DNA of 64,000 nt from Marinoscillum sp. 108 (lineage in GTDB: Bacteria; Bacteroidota; Bacteroidia; Cytophagales; Cyclobacteriaceae): assembly GCF_902506655.1 (NCBI RefSeq), contig NZ_LR734808.1, positions 3,532,501 to 3,596,500 on the forward strand. Reading direction: 5' to 3'. The notes below the pieces were generated by a model, which worked only from the letters and a program-made list of their open reading frames with translations, did no database searches and was not told the origin of the DNA. Position 1 is the stretch's first letter. Each line of letters starts with the position of its first letter. The position numbers and the translations under genes are program-made. This document shows positions 53,191 to 61,157 of this stretch, one piece after another.

Positions 53191-53850
53191 ATGAAGTCAG
53201 CGGCGGCCATATTGATTTTGGGCCTGGGGGCCTGTGCTCCTGCTGGTGTGGTGCCTTTCATCAATGATCCTGTGACCATCGATGGCAAAGCGAATGATTG
53301 GTCTGAGGATTTTGATCGAACGGAATTTGGGGAGCTGGTCTACGCGCTGGCCATGGATCAGTATTTCGCCTATGTGCTGGTGGAGGGAATTGGTGAGAAG
53401 ACCAAACGCTTGATGTTTGATTGGGGACTTACCCTCTGGCTAAATCCTGATGGGAAAAAGGTGAAAAGTATTGGGATTCGCTACCCGGTGATCGATCGGA
53501 GTAAACCTGATCCTTCGCCTGGATACACCAGGTATTTCAGAGTCCCAAAACCCGGGTTGGATGATTTTGGGTTGAAGGGAGTCATTTCCAACCAAATGTT
53601 GGTCGTGCAGAAATCACGGCTCCAGCTGGACCTGGATGTGGTGATGGGGTTAGATAGTTTGAGTAACAACCTGATTTATGAATTTAAAATACCCTTGAAG
53701 TTTCTTGAGATGAAAAGTAAAAAAGGATTGGAAAGCCTGGCTGTCGGGTTTGAGGTGGAAGACAGTGGTCGGGGCATAGGCCCAATGCTGGCACCCGGTT
53801 ATCGGCGTACAGATAAAATAAATTTTTGGTACAAAGCGGCGATTGAATGA
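53191..53850 (+). CDS. putative lipoprotein, unknown function
   Basis: 219 residues. Lipobox LGLGACAP (Cys15). An early INDPVTIDGKANDWSEDF segment resembles the start of CBM9-like or 'carbohydrate-binding family 9-like' domains that open with 'iDG...DW'. The rest is beta-rich: LVYALAMDQYFAYVLVEG, GLTLWLNPDGKKVKSIGIRYP. No catalytic motif is seen. It follows the barrel gene by 3 bases, and its stop overlaps the next start (ATGA), so it belongs to the same operon. Confidence 0.65.
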   Translation: MKSAAAILILGLGACAPAGVVPFINDPVTIDGKANDWSEDFDRTEFGELVYALAMDQYFAYVLVEGIGEKTKRLMFDWGLTLWLNPDGKKVKSIGIRYPVIDRSKPDPSPGYTRYFRVPKPGLDDFGLKGVISNQMLVVQKSRLQLDLDVVMGLDSLSNNLIYEFKIPLKFLEMKSKKGLESLAVGFEVEDSGRGIGPMLAPGYRRTDKINFWYKAAIE

Positions 53851-55148
53851 TCAGAAGAAGTAAAAATAGTCTATTGGGAATGTTTATTCTGGCCCTCGTG
53901 TGGGGGTGTTCAGAGTCGTCACTGATTGGAGATGAGTTTTTCGGAGATGAAAATTTTCAGGTTTCCTACGTGGATTCAGTGAGTCTTCAGATGTATACCG
54001 TGAAGTTTGACTCCCTACCCACCAGCGGTACTGGCCGCCTGATGGTAGGAAGGGGATCCTATGACTATGTGGGGGACGTCATAGCTGAATCTTACTTTTT
54101 GCTCTTGCCGGCATCCGATTACTCCATTTATGATTTAGAGGACCGGGAGTTGTTTGATTCGGTTACACTCGTGCTTACTCCAGATGGTTACACTTATGGG
54201 TTGGATGAGGATGTCTATCGATGGATGGTGGTGGAGCGATTGAGTGCTGACCTGGCTTACCGAAGTGATGGCCAGCTCTATAATATTTCCGAACAGAAGG
54301 CCACACTGGGAGACCTGTTTGAGCTGGGGCGGAAGCGGGTCAGACTTTCGCAAGACCGGTTGGAGGAAATTGAAATTACGCTGAATGCAGATTTTGGGGA
54401 AAGCCTTTTCGAAAAAATCCGGGAAAAGGATGAGATCTACTATTCCGATTCAGAATTTCAACAATACCTCAACGGACTCCGGGTACGATTTGATAGTACT
54501 GAGCTGTCACCCTTTCTCGGATTCGATACGGAGGGAGTCAGTATGAGGCTTTATTATTCAAATCCTGATGAGCTACCAATCACGCAGAAGTATTTTGAGT
54601 TTTCTATTGATGGAGCACCCCACTACACACGCCTTGAGCAAACCAATGTAGACGAGGCTTTTGCAGCACTCAAAACCCTGGAAGATGAGGTATCATCTGA
54701 TGAGACCGGGCACGTAGGGCTGGTGGTAGGGGGCCTCGGGTATGCCATTCGGGTGGATTTCCCATCGATCAGAAATCTCCTGCTCGAGGGAGACGACTAT
54801 CTTATTGCCTCCGCAGAGCTGCGCTTGTATCCTACTGCTAAAAATTCGGAGGATACGCCCTTTCCGGAGCGGTTAAAGGCTTTTTATGTGAACGATTATA
54901 ATGTAACGGTGACAGAAGACCTCACCTATGCTACCCTGCACAATGATGATGAGTTTGGTAGAGATACTTACTATACTCTGGATGTGAGCACACTGGTAGA
55001 AAACCTGCTGGAACCGCTCGTGATTAACCAATATGCGATTTTAATTACCATGGACGATGATTATCTCAATACGTCCATTAATTCATTGGCTCTTGGGGAC
55101 GCATCCCTGCAAAGCGAATTAATTCTATATACCATTTCAACAAAATAA
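53847..55148 (+). CDS. DUF4270-like lipoprotein
   Basis: 433 residues. Lipobox ALVWGCSES (Cys21). The start SSLIGDEFFGDENFQVSYVDSVSLQMYTVKFDSLPTS, here with 'SLQMYTVKFDSLPTSGTG' and 'RLMVGRGSYDYVGDVIAESYF', is characteristic of DUF4270: a beta-rich surface lipoprotein reporting 'S.gRl.vG.y.D..fG.i.a..y'. Function not established. It begins inside the stop of the preceding gene (4 bases) and ends 3 bases before the Kelch gene. Confidence 0.82.
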   Translation: MIRRSKNSLLGMFILALVWGCSESSLIGDEFFGDENFQVSYVDSVSLQMYTVKFDSLPTSGTGRLMVGRGSYDYVGDVIAESYFLLLPASDYSIYDLEDRELFDSVTLVLTPDGYTYGLDEDVYRWMVVERLSADLAYRSDGQLYNISEQKATLGDLFELGRKRVRLSQDRLEEIEITLNADFGESLFEKIREKDEIYYSDSEFQQYLNGLRVRFDSTELSPFLGFDTEGVSMRLYYSNPDELPITQKYFEFSIDGAPHYTRLEQTNVDEAFAALKTLEDEVSSDETGHVGLVVGGLGYAIRVDFPSIRNLLLEGDDYLIASAELRLYPTAKNSEDTPFPERLKAFYVNDYNVTVTEDLTYATLHNDDEFGRDTYYTLDVSTLVENLLEPLVINQYAILITMDDDYLNTSINSLALGDASLQSELILYTISTK

Positions 55149-55151
55149 ACC

Positions 55152-56159
55152 ATGCGAACTAAATTATTGGGCTTTTTATCGGCCATTTTGTTACTCTCGA
55201 TCACCAGTTGTGATGAAAGTACTGATACCTCTGAATATGGCAATTGGGTCAAGCAATCAGATTTTGAGGGAGTTACCAGATCCGGAGCGATCAGCTTTTC
55301 TATTGGTAACTATGCCTACGTGGGGCTAGGCTCAGACGGAGATGACTACCTCACTGATTTTTGGAGGTTTGATCCATCCAAAAACTTCTGGCAGAAGATG
55401 GCTTCTTTTCCCGGTGTGGGACGGTTGTCTACTGTGTCTTTTAGCCTGGATGGTAAAGGCTACCTGGGCACCGGATACAATGATGATCTGGACGAAGAAG
55501 AGCTGAATGACTTCTGGGAGTATGATCCGGATACGGACACGTGGACTCAAAAGGCTGATTTCCCGGGAAGCAAGCGCTATGCCGCGGTGGGGTTTGCACT
55601 GGAGGGCAATGGTTACATTGGCACGGGGTATGACGGAAACTACCTGAAGGATTTCTGGAGATACGACCCCACGAGTGACTCATGGACGCAGGTCGTGAGC
55701 TTATACGGATCCAAAAGAGAAAGTGCCACGGCTTTTGTCATCAATGGCCAGGCGTACATTGCTACGGGCAGAAACAACGGAGTGTATCTTTATGATTTTT
55801 GGAGATTTGATCCGTCTGATGAGAGCTGGACTGACCTTACCCTCTATGATGAGGACGATACTTATGAGACATACCTAAGCGCGATTAGCCGGTACAACGG
55901 TGTCTCCTTTTCGGTGGATGGTCTGGGCTATCTGGCCACGGGGATTTCAGATTCATACACATCGAGTGTTTATAGCTATGACCCTGACGCCAATGAGTGG
56001 GAGGACGACATCACAGCTTTTGAAGGTTCTTCCAGGTCCAATGCTGTGGCATTTGTAGTGTCTAATAAAGCCTATATAGCCACCGGCAGAAACAGTAGTC
56101 AGCGTTTTGATGACATTTGGTCATTTGATCCTTTAGCAGAATATGACGAATATGACTGA
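55152..56159 (+). CDS. Kelch-repeat lipoprotein
   Basis: 335 residues. Lipobox LLSITSCDE (Cys17). Six Kelch-type blades recur about every 48 residues, each with 'a.sF.i.g.gYigtG.......DfWrYDp..d.WtqkadF' (DFWRFDPSKNFWQ, DFWEYDPDTDTWT, DFWRYDPTSDSWT, DFWRFDPSDESWT). It forms a beta-propeller, probably a surface or periplasmic binding scaffold. It sits between DUF4270 and an outer-membrane protein whose start overlaps its end by 17 bases, a recurring Bacteroidota gene set. Confidence 0.88.
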   Translation: MRTKLLGFLSAILLLSITSCDESTDTSEYGNWVKQSDFEGVTRSGAISFSIGNYAYVGLGSDGDDYLTDFWRFDPSKNFWQKMASFPGVGRLSTVSFSLDGKGYLGTGYNDDLDEEELNDFWEYDPDTDTWTQKADFPGSKRYAAVGFALEGNGYIGTGYDGNYLKDFWRYDPTSDSWTQVVSLYGSKRESATAFVINGQAYIATGRNNGVYLYDFWRFDPSDESWTDLTLYDEDDTYETYLSAISRYNGVSFSVDGLGYLATGISDSYTSSVYSYDPDANEWEDDITAFEGSSRSNAVAFVVSNKAYIATGRNSSQRFDDIWSFDPLAEYDEYD

Positions 56160-57384
56160 CAAGAAGGGCACCTGGTTGGTGCTGCTGCTTTTGGTTTTAT
56201 TTCTGCAGACGAAGGGGCAGTCTACCACAGGTTCGGCGTATAACATTTTTGGACTTGGTACGCTGGTAGGCGAGGGAATTGGTGGATACCGCACCATGGG
56301 CAATGCCGGGATTGGCTCCAGGTCGACTTCTTATGTCAACCTGGAGAACCCCGCAGCGCTCAATGCCATCTCAGGCCCCACGCAGATATTTGACATAGAT
56401 CTTTCACTCAAAAATCTGCACCAATCCGCTGGCGGAGAGTCCTTCTCTACCATGTTGGGAGGCCTGGAAGGGATGAACCTGTGGCTCAGAACAGGCAAGG
56501 GGTCAGCCATAACCCTGGGAGCTGCGGCTTTCAGTGATGGGCGGTATGATGTGACAGACTCCTACGTGCTGTCCTCGCTGATCAATAGCTATAGTGTTCG
56601 CTATCAGGGAACCGGTGGGATCACCAGGTTTTATTTGGGTGCGAGTCAGCGGGTGACGAAAAGGCTCAATCTGGGTGTCAAAGGGAGCTTCTTGTTGGGC
56701 AACTTGTCTTCATTGCAGACGATTTCTGGAAATAGCCTTGTGAGTGGCCTGGAAGTGGAGCAAAACAGGACCGTTCGGAAATTCATTGCCGAATTTGGAG
56801 GCCAGTATACCATACCGGTGCCCGACGGTCAGCGATTGACCATTGGTGCCACCTATAGGCCTGCATACCAGATGACGTTTGATACAGAAAATAAGGTGAT
56901 CAGGGCCACTTACGATAGCCTCACCACTGTGGGGCAGGAGCAGCTCACCCTACCAGAAAAATGGGGCTTGGGCATAGAGTATCAGCTAGGGTCATGGCGT
57001 ATTTCCGGCGAATCACAAGTGGAAAAATGGGGTGTGAATGAAGGAGGCGAAGGCTTTGAATATCGGGATCAGCTCTCTTTTGGCCTGGGGGCTGAATTTG
57101 TTAACAATCCTGCTTCAGTATCCTACTTCAACCGAATCTCATGGCGTGCGGGGTATGAGTGGAAAACCAACTATACGGTGGTACGAAACACCAATTATAC
57201 CAATGCTGCCACCTCCATAGGGCTTGGTCTACCTGTCAACAGAGGCTATGGGATGATCAATCTCGGCTACCAGTATAGTAGCATGGGTACCCGATCCAAT
57301 CAATTGATCTATGAGCAGACCCACACCTTTACCCTCAATGTGAGTATGCGGGACGTGTGGTTCAGAAAGCCGGTTTACGACTGA
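56143..57384 (+). CDS. outer-membrane protein, FadL/PorV-like barrel
   Basis: 413 residues. ATG 56143 overlaps the Kelch gene by 17 bases; a second in-frame ATG (56152) is nearer the signal peptide (GTWLVLLLLVLFLQTKGQ). The N-terminal STTGSAYNIFGLGTLVGEGIGG and YRTMGNAGIGSRSTSYVNLENPAALNAI resemble the 'G..gtg.A...d..a.y.NPAgl' start of FadL/PorV-type barrels. The barrel ends TLNVSMRDVWFRKPVYD. Function unknown; perhaps it anchors the lipoproteins encoded before it. The stop is 2 bases from the convergent M23 gene's stop. Confidence 0.78.
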   Translation: MTNMTDKKGTWLVLLLLVLFLQTKGQSTTGSAYNIFGLGTLVGEGIGGYRTMGNAGIGSRSTSYVNLENPAALNAISGPTQIFDIDLSLKNLHQSAGGESFSTMLGGLEGMNLWLRTGKGSAITLGAAAFSDGRYDVTDSYVLSSLINSYSVRYQGTGGITRFYLGASQRVTKRLNLGVKGSFLLGNLSSLQTISGNSLVSGLEVEQNRTVRKFIAEFGGQYTIPVPDGQRLTIGATYRPAYQMTFDTENKVIRATYDSLTTVGQEQLTLPEKWGLGIEYQLGSWRISGESQVEKWGVNEGGEGFEYRDQLSFGLGAEFVNNPASVSYFNRISWRAGYEWKTNYTVVRNTNYTNAATSIGLGLPVNRGYGMINLGYQYSSMGTRSNQLIYEQTHTFTLNVSMRDVWFRKPVYD

Positions 57385-57386
57385 TT

Positions 57387-58190
57387 CTAAAGCTCCTGGG
57401 TATAGGACTCCATACTTCTGGGGATACCGATGGTACCTTTGTTTAGGTGGTATTCCACTTTGACGGATTGCTGGCCCGTGAAGCGCATCACATATACTTC
57501 CAGATGTAGGTGTGGGCCGCTGGCCCAGCCGGTGGAGCCACTCAGGCCTATGGGCTGTCCGGCCTTTACTTCCTGCCCGATGGTTACCAGAGCACCGCGC
57601 TTCTTCAGGTGCGAATAGTCAGCGATGCTGCCGTCCTCATGGCGCACCAGTATGAAATTATTATACTGTGTGCATTCTTCTTTTGGGCATCCTTTTGAGT
57701 TGTTGTCTACGGCCTGCATCACCACACCGTCTCGTATGGCGCAGATGGTGGTGCCTTCGTCCATGTTGAAATCTACGGCATATTGGTCCATATGTGTGGG
57801 GCGCTCGTTGTACCCCTGTCCCACCAGGTAAGATTCTCCTCTTCGGAAAGGGAGCTGATAGACATAGTCGTCGTTATGTACGGCAGTTACGTCCCCCTGG
57901 ATATAAGTGTACTTGTAGTTGTAAGAATAAGAAGTGCCTTTTTCCGGGGTGAGCAAAAAGGCATATTTGGTTTCGCCGGGTGCCACCAGCAGGACCATGG
58001 GTAGCGATTCGGAAGATTCCATTCCTTTAATGGTGCCTTCTATTTTCACACTTTGGGGCACTTCGGTAAGGTTTTTCGCAAAAATGCGGATAGACTTATC
58101 CGGGAGCTGTTCATGAAATACGGTCACACCTTTTTCCTGCATGGGCAAACCCATCCCAGGAAAAACGAAAAGTAAAAGAAGGTATTTCAT
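57387..58190 (-). CDS. M23-family metallopeptidase
   Basis: 267 residues with an N-terminal signal peptide (MKYLLLLFVFPGMGLP). The lysostaphin-type domain (about 135-255) has zinc ligands in YAVDFNMDEG and GPHLHLEVYVM, and HEDGSIADYSHL. The N-terminal half is a beta-rich domain. Such enzymes cut peptidoglycan cross-links, or, when secreted, other bacteria's walls. It is 8 bases after the hydroxylase gene on the same strand. Confidence 0.88.
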   Translation of the reverse strand: MKYLLLLFVFPGMGLPMQEKGVTVFHEQLPDKSIRIFAKNLTEVPQSVKIEGTIKGMESSESLPMVLLVAPGETKYAFLLTPEKGTSYSYNYKYTYIQGDVTAVHNDDYVYQLPFRRGESYLVGQGYNERPTHMDQYAVDFNMDEGTTICAIRDGVVMQAVDNNSKGCPKEECTQYNNFILVRHEDGSIADYSHLKKRGALVTIGQEVKAGQPIGLSGSTGWASGPHLHLEVYVMRFTGQQSVKVEYHLNKGTIGIPRSMESYTQEL

Positions 58191-58198
58191 CGAGTTGA

Positions 58199-59059
58199 TT
58201 ATGCTTTTTGCTCTTTCAGGTTCGGGTCAGAAAACTTCCCCGACGGAGTGCGGTAAGCCTGAAAAGGAATGCCCAGCAAGTTGCCCAGGCGGTCATTTTC
58301 TTCTGGCTTCATATGGGTATCTATGCCATACTTCAGACTCCTCGTATCTTCTACGCTCGCATAGGTACCAAAGATGCGATCCCAGAAAGAAAAGATGTTC
58401 CCATAGTTGGTGTCGGTCAGGGGCTGGGTGAAATGATGGTGCACTTTGTGCATGTTTGGGGTCACAAATACAAACGAGAGCAGTTTGTCTACCCGGGCAG
58501 GCATGTTGATATTGGCATGTGTGATGTGCGCAAACAAGACGGAAAGAGACTGATAGAGCATCACGATGCCCATAGGTGCGCCCACCACCATCACCGCCAG
58601 GATGGTAAATGCGATGCGAAAAACCGTTTCTCCGGGGTGATGCCTCAGGCCTGTGGTGACGTCCACGGTGGTGTCGCTGTGGTGTACCAAATGAAATTTC
58701 CACATCCATTTCACCTTGTGTTCGGTCCAATGAATGAAATAGGCACCAATCATATCCAGGAGTAAAATTCCGGCAACTACCTGCAGCCAAAGGGGCATTT
58801 CTATCAGGTAGAGGAGGCCGATTTGATGGGTGGTGACATAGTCTGAGGCCATCAGCAAAACACCCGCGAGACCAAAGCCGATTATGGCAGTGGTGAAGGT
58901 GAAAAAAAGATTCAGACCTGCATGTCTTATTTTTTTGTACTGAAAAGAGAAAAGCGGCAAAACACCTTCAAAAACCCAAAATATCACAATGCCGCCAATG
59001 AGAATCAGTGAGCGAAACCAGGTGGGTACATTTTCAAAAAAAACGATCAGGTCTTCCAT
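58199..59059 (-). CDS. sterol desaturase / fatty-acid hydroxylase superfamily membrane enzyme
   Basis: 286 residues, four membrane helices. The diiron histidine motifs are complete: HWTEH, HLVHHS, GLRHHPGE, HITHANIN and HKVHHH. These enzymes hydroxylate or desaturate lipids, sterols or carotenoids in the membrane; bacterial members vary, so the substrate is open. It is first of a two-gene minus-strand set with the M23 peptidase. Confidence 0.88.
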   Translation of the reverse strand: MEDLIVFFENVPTWFRSLILIGGIVIFWVFEGVLPLFSFQYKKIRHAGLNLFFTFTTAIIGFGLAGVLLMASDYVTTHQIGLLYLIEMPLWLQVVAGILLLDMIGAYFIHWTEHKVKWMWKFHLVHHSDTTVDVTTGLRHHPGETVFRIAFTILAVMVVGAPMGIVMLYQSLSVLFAHITHANINMPARVDKLLSFVFVTPNMHKVHHHFTQPLTDTNYGNIFSFWDRIFGTYASVEDTRSLKYGIDTHMKPEENDRLGNLLGIPFQAYRTPSGKFSDPNLKEQKA

Positions 59060-59302
59060 GTCTTAAAGTGATTTTTTTGGTGCTAATGTCAGTTGTAATT
59101 TCGTTAGTTCAAAGGTGAAAATGGTCATTATGAAGTCGGGAAAAACACTTCTGAGTGTCCATGTTTTCACAACATCCCGCCGAGTGTCGGATTTGTTTTT
59201 ACGATTCTTTTTCTTTTAAATTTAGATTTTGATAATTATAAAAGGAAGAAACCACCACTCTTTTAATTATTCAAAATTTCGAATGCTATTAATTGATATA
59301 TT

Positions 59303-59968
59303 TTGAATACTCATTTCATTGGGCATTATGAGCACGCTGATCATTCTTCGGATGAGCAGCTTTGGGATTTGTTTCGGTCAGGGGACCAGGAAGCATTTTC
59401 CAAAATCTATGATGCCCATGTAGATGGTTTGTACAACTATGGAATGAATTTCACCAAAGATTCTTTTCTGGTGAAGGAAGTCATTCAGGATTTGTTTGTG
59501 ACCATTTGGAGTACCAGAGGTCAGTTGGGACAGACGAGCAACATCCGTTTTTACCTAATGCGGGCCTTGCGCAGAAAGATTTCCGTTTTTCACAAAGACC
59601 AGAAAAAGTGGGAGTCTGACGCCAGTGAGGATAAATTTGGCCTGGCTCAGTTGCTGAGCAAAAAATCTTTCGAGCAGTTCAATAAGTCGAATGTTTCTGA
59701 AAAAGAGGTCGCAGAGAAGCTCAAGCTAGCCATGGAGCGGTTGCCACTGCGCCAACGGGAAGCGCTGTACCACATCTACTATGAGGACCTGTCTTATGAA
59801 GAAGTAGCCGCATTGATGAACGTCAATATCAAGACAGTGTATAATCTGGCCTGGCGGGGCATTGAGGGCCTCAGGAAAAACCTGTCCAAGGTCTCCATTT
59901 TTTACGTATCTCCCATTCTTGCGATTTCCGCATTGAAACTTTCAGCTGATCTGTTGGAAAATTCTTAA
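59303..59968 (+). CDS. FecI-like ECF RNA polymerase sigma factor
   Basis: 221 residues from a TTG (59303), the only plausible in-frame start. Region 2: SDEQLWDLFRSGDQEAFSKIYD and VKEVIQDLFVTIWSTRG. Region 4: LPLRQREALYHIYYEDLSYEEVAALMNVNIKTVYNLAWRGIEGLR. It is followed by FecR and SusC genes, so this is a second glycan- or nutrient-responsive locus like the one at 22 kb. The 243 bases upstream (59060-59302) show no exact TAnnTTTG box. Confidence 0.88.
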   Translation: MNTHFIGHYEHADHSSDEQLWDLFRSGDQEAFSKIYDAHVDGLYNYGMNFTKDSFLVKEVIQDLFVTIWSTRGQLGQTSNIRFYLMRALRRKISVFHKDQKKWESDASEDKFGLAQLLSKKSFEQFNKSNVSEKEVAEKLKLAMERLPLRQREALYHIYYEDLSYEEVAALMNVNIKTVYNLAWRGIEGLRKNLSKVSIFYVSPILAISALKLSADLLENS

Positions 59969-60110
59969 CGAAACATACAATTGCTTGAATATTCACGTCT
60001 TTGATTGTGTTTTATTCTGTTAATTTTATAAAAATTAAAATATTCTTCAGGTTTGGAGTAGAAAAATCCCGCCTTTCATTCTTTCTAGCAGCAGGAACGA
60101 ATGATTAAGA

Positions 60111-61157
60111 ATGGATTACAAGAAATATTCGATTGAGGATTTTGTCCTGGACAAGGAATTCAGAAAGTGGGTACACACCGAAGATGAGGCGGTGAATACT
60201 TTCTGGAACGACTGGGTGAAAAGGAACCCGGGCAAACTTTCTGAGATTCAGGAAGCGAGGCGAATTCTCAAAAACCTGAACTTTCCTGCATACAAACTTA
60301 CTCCGTCCGAAAAAGAGGATTTGTTTGAGGGTATTTCTGGACGAATCTCAGGGGCAGACTCATCTGAAGTGAAAATGCGGTACCTGGATGTGGACGGCTA
60401 TCAGGGCAAGTCCCCTAGGTGGGCGCTTCGGTTTGGCGTAGCTGCTTCGTTGATCATCGGAGTGGCCTGGCTGGTCATGTTGTTGGTTCAGGATTCCAGG
60501 TTTGGTCAGTTGGCATATCATACGGATTTTGGCGAGACCAAAGAGGTGAAACTCAGTGATGGCACCATGGTGACCCTCAATGCCAACTCAAAAATTTATA
60601 TTGGTGAGTTGGGAGCAGAGGGGCAGGCCAGGGAGGTTTGGTTGGAAGGTGAAGCCTTTTTTGATGTAACGCACACACAGACAGATCAGGCATTTATCGT
60701 ACATGCCAATAAGCTCGATGTGAATGTTCTGGGAACGGAGTTCAATGTATACGCTCGTGGCAAAAAAGCCGAAGTGGCATTGGCTTCTGGTAAAGTTCGG
60801 TTGGCCAATACTGCTTCCAAGCAAGAGCTGGAAATGAAGCCTGGTGATCGTGTTGTTTACGAGTCGGTGTATCAGAAACCTGTCAAGGATTCTTTTGATC
60901 CGGCCGAAGTTTCATCTTGGAAAAAAAATCTTCTCATTTTCAGAAGAACCTCTCTTGAAGACATCAGCGACCTTCTCAAGACCAATTACGACATAGATGT
61001 TTTCTTCACCGGTGGAGCTTCCTCGGATCATTATTTCACGGGGACCACACCTGCAGACGACATAGATCTTTTGCTTAAAACGATCTCAAAATCTTTCGAT
61101 CTCCACGTTGAAAGAAAGGAAAAAACAGTGATCATCAGCCCAAATAATAAGAAATGA
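60111..61157 (+). CDS. FecR-like anti-sigma factor
   Basis: 348 residues from ATG 60111. Cytoplasmic part (about 1-110), membrane helix (VAASLIIGVAWLVMLLV, about 120-137), periplasmic FecR domain (LSDGTMVTLNANS, VWLEGEAFFDVTH, NVLGTEFNVYARG) and a DUF4974-like C-terminus (LKTNYDIDVFFTGGASS). It relays the signal from the SusC STN domain to the sigma factor. Its stop overlaps the SusC start (ATGA), so FecR and SusC are coupled, unlike in the first locus. Confidence 0.9.
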   Translation: MDYKKYSIEDFVLDKEFRKWVHTEDEAVNTFWNDWVKRNPGKLSEIQEARRILKNLNFPAYKLTPSEKEDLFEGISGRISGADSSEVKMRYLDVDGYQGKSPRWALRFGVAASLIIGVAWLVMLLVQDSRFGQLAYHTDFGETKEVKLSDGTMVTLNANSKIYIGELGAEGQAREVWLEGEAFFDVTHTQTDQAFIVHANKLDVNVLGTEFNVYARGKKAEVALASGKVRLANTASKQELEMKPGDRVVYESVYQKPVKDSFDPAEVSSWKKNLLIFRRTSLEDISDLLKTNYDIDVFFTGGASSDHYFTGTTPADDIDLLLKTISKSFDLHVERKEKTVIISPNNKK